Source of the DNA: Symsagittifera roscoffensis
Taxonomy: Eukaryota > Xenacoelomorpha > Acoela > Convolutidae
Direction of reading: 5' to 3'
Length of the DNA stretch: 64,000 bases
Assembly (NCBI RefSeq): GCF_963678635.1
Contig: NC_087070.1
Coordinates: 24,858,007 to 24,922,006, forward strand
A program made the position numbers and the translations under genes. Shown here piece after piece: positions 1-8,579 of this stretch. The notes under the pieces were generated by a model. It was not told the origin of the DNA. It saw only the letters and a list, made by a program, of their open reading frames with translations, and made no database searches. How positions within the stretch are numbered: the first letter of the stretch is position 1; every line of letters starts with the position of its first letter.

Positions 1-780
1 TTTTCTGTTTATTTTTTTTTGTTTTCCACGCAAAATCAGCTACCACAAAAAATTATAGATGAGAGTTGAGTGAAATGTCATATTGAAGTTATTCCAGTCG
101 TAATTCAGCCTTTTCATTTGCGTAAAAATTTCCAAAACAATTTCCCAGTGTCGAGAAAAACCGGTTTGAACTATTTGATTTTTTGTCTTAATTCGAGCTT
201 ATAAAGGAAGCGAGCAGGCTTGCAACAGCCTAATTATGCATAATTTAAGCCCTAAAAAAATAGTTTCAAGCAATTTAGTTTGTTTTTGGAATTTCTTAGC
301 TCAACAACTTTTTCACAAAAAAGTTTATATTTTCTGCAAAAACTTTTTAACAAAAAAGTTTATATTTTCTGCAAAAAACTTTGAAACAAAAAATTGATTT
401 TTTAAATTTTTTTTTGGTTTTGTAGTCCAATATCTGCATTTTTTCCATTTTGCTATATTACTATGGCTGTCGAAAATGCCTAAATGTAGTTTTACGTCAG
501 ATTCTTTTATCACACCACACAGAAAAAACTACGATAATCTTTAAAAAAAATTGTAGTTTTTTAAAGACTCTAATCGGAGCATTCTGTGCTACGTGCTCAA
601 TAACCGGCTATCCTTGTTCTACTAACTTTTAAAATTTAATTCTAATGGTCAAATGCAATTCCGTACCGAAGGTTTGATTCAAATGGAAGTGATACTTACA
701 AAATTATATCACTTATTAAAGTAAACATCCAACTTTGATAGAAAAAGTCTGAACGACAAATTGGTTCAGCTCAAAATCGA
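1..780. other. AT-rich non-coding sequence
   Basis: I see no gene here. The stretch is AT-rich with short homopolymers. A piece near 575-640 (wording like 'ataaccggctatcc') resembles one near 55980-56040, so part of it is probably a diverged dispersed repeat. Confidence 0.5.
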
Positions 781-850
781 TGAAAACTCTTGAGTACCTG
801 CCATTATCTACCAACCAAGATAATCTCACGCTTTGAAACCTTCTACATAG

Positions 851-1036
851 GTCCATCTGAAACATCAGTAACATCTGGCAACAGAGCAAAAGGAGATCTC
901 CTAGTGAATTGGCAGCCGCACAGGGGACACAGATACAGTACAGACACGCCCCCTAGTAGACGGTCACTGGGTAGTGTGTACCAAGCAGATGTCTTACCCC
1001 CACCATCCAAGAAAACCACCAACATTCCACTAAACG
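851..1036 (+). CDS. Candidate exon, Ser/Pro-rich (possible LIM-type gene, exon 1 of those seen)
   Basis: This GC-richer block is open in one frame from 790 to 1041. It follows a pyrimidine-rich acceptor ending at 849-850 and is followed by a GT at 1037. The translation is hydrophilic and Ser/Pro-rich, with stretches such as STDTPPSRRSL and DVLPPPSKKTT, and no known domain. If it ends after base 1036 it is in phase 1. That matches the candidate exon starting at 2274, so the two join in one open frame. The N-terminus was not found. It could instead be a chance ORF; the phase match and base composition are the only support. Confidence 0.35.
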
Positions 1037-1183
1037 GTTAATTGCCTCGTTATAGGGAAATTTTTTTGTTGAACGGTCCAAAAGTAAAAAGAAATGGGTT
1101 GCTAACAACCTGTTGTTGATAAACCACAAGGACATTTCTTTCGGTTACGAGTTGATTCAATCAATCAAGTTCAGGGGTTTTAG

Positions 1184-1575
1184 CAGGGGCGGAGTAAAAA
1201 TTTTTTTGAGGGTTTTGAATTTACAAAAAACTCAAGCGGATAATATTTACTTTCAGAGGTCCCCCAAAACACTAAAAAAAACTATTTTTCCACAAAAATT
1301 TTGCCCCGCAGGAGAGATTTTAGAAACATAGTCAAGAAATGCACTTTGTTGGCCTTTTTTGAAGAAAATGAACAGCACTTTTTTGGTTTTTTGGCGCGCA
1401 CTCCTCCCTCAAAATTAGCATGTTATCGCCGTGGGCACTTGTAGAAAAAATCTAAGGCTAGTCGGTGAGAGAATATATGAAAATTGGGCCAAAGTGGATC
1501 CTTTTTGGCGGCGAAGGGGTACGAATGTCTGACGGGGATATGGCGTCGACCCGCATCCTCTCCCTTAAATCAGGT
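1184..1575. mobile_element. Decayed hAT-type MITE copy
   Basis: It opens with CAGGGGCGGA, like the intact copy at 37194. It shares an internal block (gcgcgcactcc..cctcaaaattag near 1394-1425) with 37440-37480, and ends in a CT-rich 'cccttaaatcagg' resembling the other copies' right end. The terminal match is incomplete and no target duplication was found. Confidence 0.4.
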
Positions 1576-2270
1576 ACTTCTCAGACTGACTTAAAGATCA
1601 ATTATACAGGCCGTATAACAGAACAGACATCGTGAACAATACATAGCGAACAAAACATGTGTAAATGTACCCAATTGAGAGGAAGGCACATCATATGAAG
1701 TGTGCGCCAAGTTAAAATCCCCCGGGTTTTGCACAAAGATTCTACTAACCTAAGCTACTTAACAGTTACCCCCTTTCTTGAAAGGGGGTAATTTTTAAGT
1801 AGATTAATTTAGTCGAAACTTCGACCAATCAAAAGTCGAATAATAAATAGATTCGAATAAAAACTAGAACGCTCTAGTGCTAATTTACTGCTTTTACTTA
1901 TAGAGGTGGTAATTCTTAAATAGATACCAAAGGGGGCGATTGTTAACTAAATCCCCCCCCCCCCCCAAAAAAAAGAGCTTAGGGGGAGGATGTTAAATTG
2001 GTTTTAAATTGGAACTTGCAGCCAATCAGAATCGAACAATTTACACCACGCAGCACTTGACAAATTAATCCAAAATTCATTGCTGCGATGGAAGATCTGG
2101 TTTTCGCATCTGGTGTGGGTGTCAACCAATAAACCTTCTAAAAGCGTTCTTAGTTTTTGTAACCACGCAAATGGTTAATTGTCACCTCGAAAAAATTTGA
2201 CAGCATTTAAAATTGTAGTTTTCTGTTTTTTATTTTAGATATGAAATCAAAATGATTGTTTAAGGCACGA
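1576..2270. other. Non-coding spacer or intron with a C-homopolymer
   Basis: I see no gene. It contains a run of about 15 C followed by a run of A at about 1951-1975. If the exons at 851 and 2274 are real, this is part of their intron. Confidence 0.4.
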
Positions 2271-2273
2271 CAG

Positions 2274-2418
2274 GAGATCAAAAAGAGAGTTTGAGGAGAG
2301 ATCGGGGCAGTGCAGCCGGTGAATCAATGCGGAGACGTCGTAGCAACACAACGGGACCAGAAGAGTGCATTTGTGCCATGTGTGGGGGTGTGATTGGCTG
2401 GGATGAGTCACGTGATGT
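2274..2418 (+). CDS. Candidate zinc-finger (LIM-like) exon, cut by the copia insertion
   Basis: An open frame follows a 'cgacag' acceptor at 2268-2273. It encodes a basic, Arg-rich stretch and then EECICAMCGGVIGWDESRDV, which contains C-x2-C. The copia element starts at 2419. Removing the element and one copy of its GATGT duplication lets the frame continue at 7297 as LRGREVAHWKC and on to a stop near 7368. That restores C-x2-C-x19-H-x2-C, the spacing of the first half of a LIM zinc-binding module. The next ligands do not fit a LIM domain (KHICP). So this is either a diverged zinc finger, a decayed gene, or an exon that splices out soon after HWKC. The phase matches the exon at 851-1036. Confidence 0.4.
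2414..2418 (+). other. Left target-site duplication of the copia element (GATGT)
   Basis: GATGT lies directly before the 5' LTR and is repeated directly after the 3' LTR at 7292-7296. A 5-bp duplication is normal for Ty1/copia integrases. Confidence 0.95.
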
Positions 2419-2756
2419 TGTTGAGGACAGACGAGCTCAATGCCAGACTAGTGAAATACCAGACCAAACTCAAGGTCAGACTTGAGCAATAGAAACCTAA
2501 TTAAAGGTCAACTGGTATAAAACTCAATGCACTCAGACAAGGTCAACTGGTCTGCTGGTATTTGATAAACTAATTAATTAACTGGTAATTAATTAACTGG
2601 TACTATTTGATGCTCAGTTTGTCGTGTCATTTTATAAACACAATCTCAATTCATTCTTCAACAATCAGTATCTCTTCTCTCTCCTCAGTTGAAATCTCAG
2701 ATAACTCTCAAACCTCTATCCCCTAGTCCTACTTGCTCTAACTCTGAATCTTAACA
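2419..2756 (+). repeat. 5' LTR (338 bp)
   Basis: It starts TGTTGAGG and ends CTTAACA, so it has the 5'-TG..CA-3' ends typical of LTRs. A TATA-like TATAAAA at 2516-2522 could start the genomic RNA. Inside is a short direct repeat, 'aattaattaactggta', present twice at about 2568-2601. Confidence 0.95.
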
Positions 2757-2770
2757 GGTTATGGGCCCAG
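2757..2770 (+). promoter_or_regulatory. Primer-binding site, tRNA-iMet anticodon-loop type
   Basis: GGTTATGGGCCCAG directly follows the 5' LTR. It is complementary to the anticodon stem-loop of initiator Met tRNA, not to its 3' end. Drosophila copia uses the same arrangement, priming with a cleaved 5' half of tRNA-iMet. Confidence 0.85.
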
Positions 2771-2854
2771 ATTTCTAAACTTTTTGATTTAATAATTATT
2801 TGATTTCTGTCAGAGTTTTTTTTTAGCTTTTATCTAGCCTTTAGCAAAGCAGAG

Positions 2855-5800
2855 ATGGACTTGAAACTGGCTGGATTCAGTGGAAAGTCTGAAGATTTTC
2901 CAGCTTGGTCGACGAAGTTTGTGGCACTGATGCATACCAAAGGCCTGTTCAGGACTGTGATGGGCAATGACGATCTACCAGAAGCTGAACCTACGCTACC
3001 TGAGAATCCGAATGCTGACCAGATGACGGCGTACAACACCAAGATGCAGGAGCGAGCTGTGCTGATCCAGCAGAGGAAGGACAACCGAAACACAGTGTGG
3101 TCACATCTAGCTCTGGTCCTGAACAACACCACACTGATGTACATCAAGAACGACTGCGTGGCTGCGGATGGCTATGGCGATGGGACGAAGGCCTGGAGAC
3201 TGCTGCAAGAGAAGTTTTGCAGTGTGGAGAGGCCTACAGTGGTCAGTCTAGTAGGCCAGCTTGCGAAGCTGCGCCTAGGATCAGAGGAGGATCTCGATGA
3301 CTACTTCGTTCGAAGTCAAGAGCTGATGACGCGGCTGAGTGAAGCTGGGGAAGCAATTACGGACACACTCTTCAATGCGCTCGTGATCAACGGACTGCCT
3401 GACAGCTTTGAGCATTTCGTGGTGCAGGAGAGCTTCCAGCCGGCCAAGACTTTTACAGAGCTGAGAACGAGGTTGAGGAACTATGATGACTCGAGACGAG
3501 CTCGATGTGGAGAGAAGACTGGGAATGGACACATAGCTATGCAAGCTGTGAGGAAGAAGAAAGGAGCGTCGGGTGGTGGCTGTTTTGTGTGCGGTCAGAA
3601 GGGTCATTTGGCAAGAGATTGCAGATCCAGAAGTGACAGTGGTCAATCTGGTGCTCGAGGCAGTGGCTCGAATGAAGCAAGTGGTCCAACTTCAAGGAAG
3701 CAAGGGTGCTTCAAGTGTGGACAACAAGGACACTTTGCAAGGGACTGCAAGCAGGCAAAGACAGGGTTCTTCAGTTGTTGTGCAACAACCTCAATGAAGG
3801 GAGATGATCTCATTGTGGATACGGGATGCACCGATCATGTAGTGCGCGACAAGGCTGTCTTCTCAAGCTTTGAGAAATGGGATGAGGGGACAACAGTTGA
3901 GAATCCGAACGGTACAATATCAAAGATTGAGGGCATAGGCTCGGTGGAAGTGGACATACGAGACTGTCAAGATGTGACGAGGAGCTACACTTTCCACAAT
4001 GTGCTGTTTGTGCCGAGCTACAACGTGAATCTGATGAGTGTGAGCTCAGCAATAGCTAGAGGGTCTAGTTTCAGCTTTACATCAGACTCTTCTCATCTTG
4101 TGGCACCGGATGGTCGACGGCTACCAGTGAAGCAGCGCGGCAAGCTTTTCTTCCTGGAGTGCAAGTTCAAGAGGAACGCGATGACTCTAGCTACGAAAGC
4201 GAAGATGGAGACAAGTAGTGCAATGCTGTGGCACCGAAGGCTGGGGCATCTCAACAAGCATGATCTAATATCAGTTGTTGATGTCGGCGAGCTAGGGTTC
4301 TGCGAAGTGTGCACAGCTTCGAAGATGCACGAAGTAGCAATGCCAAAGAAGACAGAGAACAGGGCAACTGCAGTGGGGCAGCGGGTCTTCAGCGACATCC
4401 AGGGACCATTTGAAGTTGCGAGCATGCATGGAGCGCGCTATGCCGTGAGCTTCATTGATGACTTCAGCCATCTGGCAGTGGTCAAGTACCTGGTTAAGAA
4501 GAGCGATACTCTTTCGAAGTTCAAAGACTTTGTAGCTGAGCACGGAACACCGAAGTGCTTGAGAACTGACAACGGAGGTGAGTATTCGTCGAATGCTTTT
4601 CGGATGTTCTGTAGAGAAATGCAGGTGAAACAGGAGTTTACAGTACCTAATACTCCGCAACAGAATGGCGTGGCAGAGAGGTACAACAGGGTGATAACTG
4701 AGATGACTCGATGTCTACTGGCCGATGCAAAGCTCTCAAAGATGTTCTGGGTACGAGCAATGTCAACGGCAGTCAGGGTTCGCAACTTGTGTCCTACATC
4801 CAGCAATGAGCATCGCATTTCATCAATGGAGATGCATTATGGGAAGCCATCGAAAGTCAACTACCTGCGAGTGTTCGGATGCCTGGCGTACTACCTGGAC
4901 AGAGGAAACCGGCGGAAACTGGATCCGAAAGGCAAGAAGAGCAAGTTCATTGGTTATGACGAGGAGAGCAAAGCCTACTTGCTGATGGACCTGGAGACAA
5001 AGCGAGTGGTACGAGCAAGAAGCGTGACGTTCAATGAAGACATCATTCCAGACGACTTTCTGGTAGACAGTGAGCAGTCACAAACACTGGGTCTATCAAT
5101 CGAGGGATGCATTGATGTAGAGGAAACTAGCACGAAGGCCATCACTGAGTCTACCAATAAAGCGAATGATAGTGGAGCAGCAGCTTCAGTGGGGGTTACG
5201 GAAGATGACCCAGTCGAGACTGAAGAATTGGAACCACCTTCCACAGAGCCTCCAGAGCAGAGGCCAACAGAGATTCCAGAGCAGCGGTCAACTAGAACGC
5301 GGAACCCTCCCATCCGATACGGACTGGCTTACACTCATGCTTCAGTGATAGCACAAGAGCCAAGAAGCTACTTGGAAGCAGTATCTGGACCAGAAAGGGA
5401 GCAGTGGCTAGCAGCTATGGCTTTGGAGGTGCAGTCACTGAAGGCAATGGGCACCTGGACACTTGTTGATAGACCAAATTCTCGCAAGGTCATTCCTGGA
5501 CGCTGGGTGCTTGCTGTGAAGAGAGGTGCAATGGGACAAGTGGAGCGGTTTAAAGCCAGATACGTGGTGAAGGGTTTTATGCAAGTGGAAGGACTGGACT
5601 TCAATGAGACCTTTGCGCCAACCTGTAAACCAGAAACAAAGAGAATACTACTGGCTTTGGGAGCGCAAGATGATCTTGTACTTCATCAGATGGACGTGAA
5701 GTCAGCCTTCCTCAACTCGCCGTTAACAGAAACTGTGTATATGGAACAGCCCGAGGGGTTCAGCAGCGGGGACAACCAAGTGTGTTTGCTACAACGCAGT

Positions 5801-6946
5801 ATCTATGGGCTGAAGCAGGCAGGAAGGGACTGGTACCAGACGCTGAGCACGTTTCTTCTGGAGACTGGTTTCACTCGAAGCACCAATGACTTCTGTTTGT
5901 TCACGATGAGGGGAATGGATGATGCTATGATCTATGTTCTAGTATGGGTGGATGATATCATCATTGGCTGCAAACTGCAAGCAGAAGTTGACAGGGTGAG
6001 GGACCGATTCACTGACCGATTCAAGATGGATGATCGCGGTCCATTAGCCTGGTTTTTGAAAATGCAGGTCAAACGGGCACCTGGTTCTGTCACTGTGAAT
6101 CAGTCTCGCTACATTGAAGACTGCTTGGAGCGCTTTGGGTTGGCTGACTGCAAACCAGTAGGGACACCAGCTGATATCAGCACTCAGTTGACGAAGAAGG
6201 ACTGCCCTGGAGCGGGCTCAGAAGAAGCAGTGGCAATGCAGCGTGAGGACTACAGAGGCATAGTGGGCTCGTTATTGTACATAGCCAAGCAAACGAGGCC
6301 AGACATCCTAGCTACTGTGACTCAACTTTCACGGTTTCTGGAGAATCCTGGGAGAACACACTGGGTGGCTGCTAAGAGAGTACTGCGATACCTGAAAGGA
6401 ACCAAAGATCTGGAGCTGTGCTACATCAAAGATCCTGATGGGTTCAACCTTTATGGTTCAGCAGATGCTGACTGGGCTGGTGACGTTGATGACAGAAGGT
6501 CAACAACAGGCTACAGTTTTCATGTGCAGCGGTCAGGAGCAGCAATCAGCTGGAGTACCAAGAAGCAACCTACTGCAGCAATATCTACCAGCGAAGCTGA
6601 GTATCAAGCAATGGCAGCGGCTGTTCAGGAAGGCCTCTACTTACGATCCCTACTCAATGAGATGGATATGACGTGTGATGGTCCAACTGTGATCAACGAG
6701 GACAACCAGAGCTGCATCAAGATGTGCAAAAATCCCGTAATGCAGAAGCGTACAAAGCACATTGATGTCAAGTATCACTTTGTCCGAGAGCGGGTCGAGG
6801 ATGGAACATTTGCGCTCGAGTACTGTCCAACCGAAAACATGGAGGCTGACTTGTTGACGAAATCCCTGAGCAAGGCAAAGGTGGATCAACATCGTCGAAC
6901 GCTGATGGGTTGCAGCCTGACATTGGACAAAGCCAATTCAGCCTGA
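2855..6946 (+). CDS. Copia-type gag-pol polyprotein (1363 aa)
   Basis: A single open frame with ATG at 2855 and TGA at 6944-6946. In order: a gag region (UBN2-type); two CCHC zinc knuckles starting at residues 243 (CFVCGQKGHLARDC) and 285 (CFKCGQQGHFARDC); an aspartic protease with DTG at 322-324; and an integrase with an HHCC finger (HRRLGH..CEVC) and catalytic D514, D572 and E608 (a D-D-35-E spacing). Then comes a reverse transcriptase with the WVDD box around residue 1033, and an RNase H with the SADADWAG, STSEAEY and KHIDVKYHF motifs. The order protease-integrase-RT-RNase H defines Ty1/copia, as opposed to gypsy. Gag and pol share one frame with no frameshift, as in copia. All catalytic residues I can check are present, so the element looks competent. 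Confidence 0.97.
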   Translation: MDLKLAGFSGKSEDFPAWSTKFVALMHTKGLFRTVMGNDDLPEAEPTLPENPNADQMTAYNTKMQERAVLIQQRKDNRNTVWSHLALVLNNTTLMYIKNDCVAADGYGDGTKAWRLLQEKFCSVERPTVVSLVGQLAKLRLGSEEDLDDYFVRSQELMTRLSEAGEAITDTLFNALVINGLPDSFEHFVVQESFQPAKTFTELRTRLRNYDDSRRARCGEKTGNGHIAMQAVRKKKGASGGGCFVCGQKGHLARDCRSRSDSGQSGARGSGSNEASGPTSRKQGCFKCGQQGHFARDCKQAKTGFFSCCATTSMKGDDLIVDTGCTDHVVRDKAVFSSFEKWDEGTTVENPNGTISKIEGIGSVEVDIRDCQDVTRSYTFHNVLFVPSYNVNLMSVSSAIARGSSFSFTSDSSHLVAPDGRRLPVKQRGKLFFLECKFKRNAMTLATKAKMETSSAMLWHRRLGHLNKHDLISVVDVGELGFCEVCTASKMHEVAMPKKTENRATAVGQRVFSDIQGPFEVASMHGARYAVSFIDDFSHLAVVKYLVKKSDTLSKFKDFVAEHGTPKCLRTDNGGEYSSNAFRMFCREMQVKQEFTVPNTPQQNGVAERYNRVITEMTRCLLADAKLSKMFWVRAMSTAVRVRNLCPTSSNEHRISSMEMHYGKPSKVNYLRVFGCLAYYLDRGNRRKLDPKGKKSKFIGYDEESKAYLLMDLETKRVVRARSVTFNEDIIPDDFLVDSEQSQTLGLSIEGCIDVEETSTKAITESTNKANDSGAAASVGVTEDDPVETEELEPPSTEPPEQRPTEIPEQRSTRTRNPPIRYGLAYTHASVIAQEPRSYLEAVSGPEREQWLAAMALEVQSLKAMGTWTLVDRPNSRKVIPGRWVLAVKRGAMGQVERFKARYVVKGFMQVEGLDFNETFAPTCKPETKRILLALGAQDDLVLHQMDVKSAFLNSPLTETVYMEQPEGFSSGDNQVCLLQRSIYGLKQAGRDWYQTLSTFLLETGFTRSTNDFCLFTMRGMDDAMIYVLVWVDDIIIGCKLQAEVDRVRDRFTDRFKMDDRGPLAWFLKMQVKRAPGSVTVNQSRYIEDCLERFGLADCKPVGTPADISTQLTKKDCPGAGSEEAVAMQREDYRGIVGSLLYIAKQTRPDILATVTQLSRFLENPGRTHWVAAKRVLRYLKGTKDLELCYIKDPDGFNLYGSADADWAGDVDDRRSTTGYSFHVQRSGAAISWSTKKQPTAAISTSEAEYQAMAAAVQEGLYLRSLLNEMDMTCDGPTVINEDNQSCIKMCKNPVMQKRTKHIDVKYHFVRERVEDGTFALEYCPTENMEADLLTKSLSKAKVDQHRRTLMGCSLTLDKANSA

Positions 6947-6953
6947 GTGGGGG
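6945..6953 (+). promoter_or_regulatory. Polypurine tract of the copia element
   Basis: GAGTGGGGG overlaps the pol stop codon and abuts the 3' LTR at 6954. This is where plus-strand DNA synthesis would be primed. It contains a single T. Confidence 0.75.
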
Positions 6954-7291
6954 TGTTGAGGACAGACGAGCTCAATGCCAGACTAGTGAAATACCAGACC
7001 AAACTCAAGGTCAGACTTGAGCAATAGAAACCTAATTAAAGGTCAACTGGTATAAAACTCAATGCACTCAGACAAGGTCAACTGGTCTGCTGGTATTTGA
7101 TAAACTAATTAATTAACTGGTAATTAATTAACTGGTACTATTTGATGCTCAGTTTGTCGTGTCATTTTATAAACACAATCTCAATTCATTCTTCAACAAT
7201 CAGTATCTCTTCTCTCTCCTCAGTTGAAATCTCAGATAACTCTCAAACCTCTATCCCCTAGTCCTACTTGCTCTAACTCTGAATCTTAACA
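6954..7291 (+). repeat. 3' LTR (338 bp)
   Basis: Same length and, by eye, the same sequence as the 5' LTR at 2419-2756. It is followed by the GATGT duplication at 7292-7296. Confidence 0.95.
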
Positions 7292-7296
7292 GATGT

Positions 7297-7368
7297 GCTT
7301 AGGGGGAGAGAAGTCGCCCACTGGAAATGTCTCAAACACATTTGTCCAGTGTTAGTCACCATGCTTTA
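7297..7368 (+). CDS. Continuation of the candidate zinc-finger exon after the copia insertion
   Basis: Joined to 2418, the codon GTG is restored and the frame reads LRGREVAHWKCLKH and on to TAA at about 7366-7368. The HWKC supplies the H-x2-C half of a LIM-like zinc site. Where the exon really ends is open. A GT after CCA (about 7347) would be in phase 0 with the exon-like block at 7729. Confidence is low because no complete domain can be assembled. Confidence 0.3.
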
Positions 7369-7728
7369 ATTGCTGTTTTCTGGAAATTTGCAGTGAAGAT
7401 TTTTCAAGTCTTTGTTTTTGATTTTATGTTAATACCAATCAGAGACCAGATATTGAAAGTGATGCGAGTTTCATTGTTTTTAATACCTAGGGTCTTCCAC
7501 CTTGAAGCAGTAATAGATCACGGCGAACATGAATTTGGTGGCCGAATTACTGGTTTTTCATGAGGACCAACTAAGCCATAAAAGGCTCATTTTTTAACCA
7601 CATTTCAGTATTTTTTTAAATTGTTTTTCTATCATAAAGACCACGTGAACATGATTAGCTAAATCACTGAGGGTGGTTTGAGGATTATTGAACAGTTTCG
7701 TCTAATTGAACAAGTGCTTCTTTTTCAG

Positions 7729-7927
7729 GTGTGTAGAAACTGTGCACGAGTTTGATGGTTGGCGCTCACATGGGCGAATGTATCACAGAGCCTGCTTCAA
7801 GTGTACAACTTGCGGTTCCCCCATCGCAAAGGGGAGTGAGACGGTTAAGAGGAGCAGAGAGGGGGAGAGGCGATTGTTCCACCAGTTGTGTGTCACCACA
7901 GCCGTTCTTAGAAACTGGACCGGATGA
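7729..7927 (+). pseudogene. LIM-domain exon with an apparent frameshift
   Basis: After a clear acceptor (ttctttttcag, ending at 7728) one frame reads EFDGWRSHGRMYHRACFKCTTCGSPIAKG and ends at TGA 7925-7927. YHRACFKCTTC is the H-x2-C-x2-C-x2-C core of a LIM domain. The preceding C-x2-C (VCRNCAR) is present at the right distance but in a neighbouring frame, at 7729-7749. That frame stops at 7753-7755. So a one-base gain or two-base loss lies at about 7747-7752. The last zinc pair appears as H-Q-L-C, 22 residues after the third Cys of the core, a non-standard first ligand. It could be a pseudogene, a sequencing error, or part of the same broken gene as 2274-2418. Confidence 0.5.
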
Positions 7928-8560
7928 AGCAGTATAGTAGTAACTCAAGTGACTCTGAACCAGTCTATACCAATTGAATGAAAATGAAATAGAATATCCT
8001 ACTCTTTTCCCTCAGAAATAAATCATCTTTCCCGGGGCAGTTACATCAGAAGAAAAAGTTTTAGGTCGGCCAAATTTTTTAGGTCGGCCAAAATGAATTT
8101 TTCAAACATTCTCATTCACAGAACATGGGTATTTTTTTCCATTTTCAAAAAATTTAAAGTTATGAAATTTATCTCTAAAACACGTTTAAATTACGTAAAC
8201 TTTCCACCCCGAAAAGCTCAAATCATAGCGTTTGATGTTAATTGAAAGTCGAAACGGTTGAAACATACCTCGCGTGGGTCGAGCAAAATCGAGCACAGTT
8301 TTTTTCGTCGAGACAATCGAAAAACATCTTGATTGAGTTGAGCACGGCCGAGCACATCTTTTTCGGTCGGCATTCGAAATATAACATTTATTGGTAGAGA
8401 TTGTCAAAACTTAAAGTGAGAACTTCGACCCGGGTTACAGCGTCTGCTTTAGAGTTTTGTAAAGAAAAACTAATTTTCTCAATACAAAAGGAAATTATAA
8501 TACCTTTACCGAATCGGGAGGTTTTAAGTTTCATAGTCTATATGCATTTGAGAAAACTGA
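7928..8560. other. AT-rich non-coding sequence
   Basis: I see no gene. It contains a short direct repeat ('ttttttaggtcggccaaa' at about 8058-8091) and several 'gtcgagcac' words near 8277-8360, like those at about 11880, suggesting old repeat debris. Confidence 0.4.
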
Positions 8561-8579
8561 AGAAAATGTAGAAGTTTTT

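Larger units (their letters stand above)
2419..7291 (+). mobile_element. Complete Ty1/copia LTR retrotransposon
   Basis: The element is 4873 bp long: two 338-bp LTRs, a primer-binding site, one uninterrupted gag-pol frame, a purine-rich tract and a GATGT duplication on each side. I compared the two LTRs base by base and found no difference. Since LTRs are identical when an element inserts, this copy is very young. It sits inside an open, exon-like reading frame. Base composition is clearly higher in GC than the surrounding DNA. Every part needed for autonomous copia-type transposition can be recognised. Confidence 0.97.
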
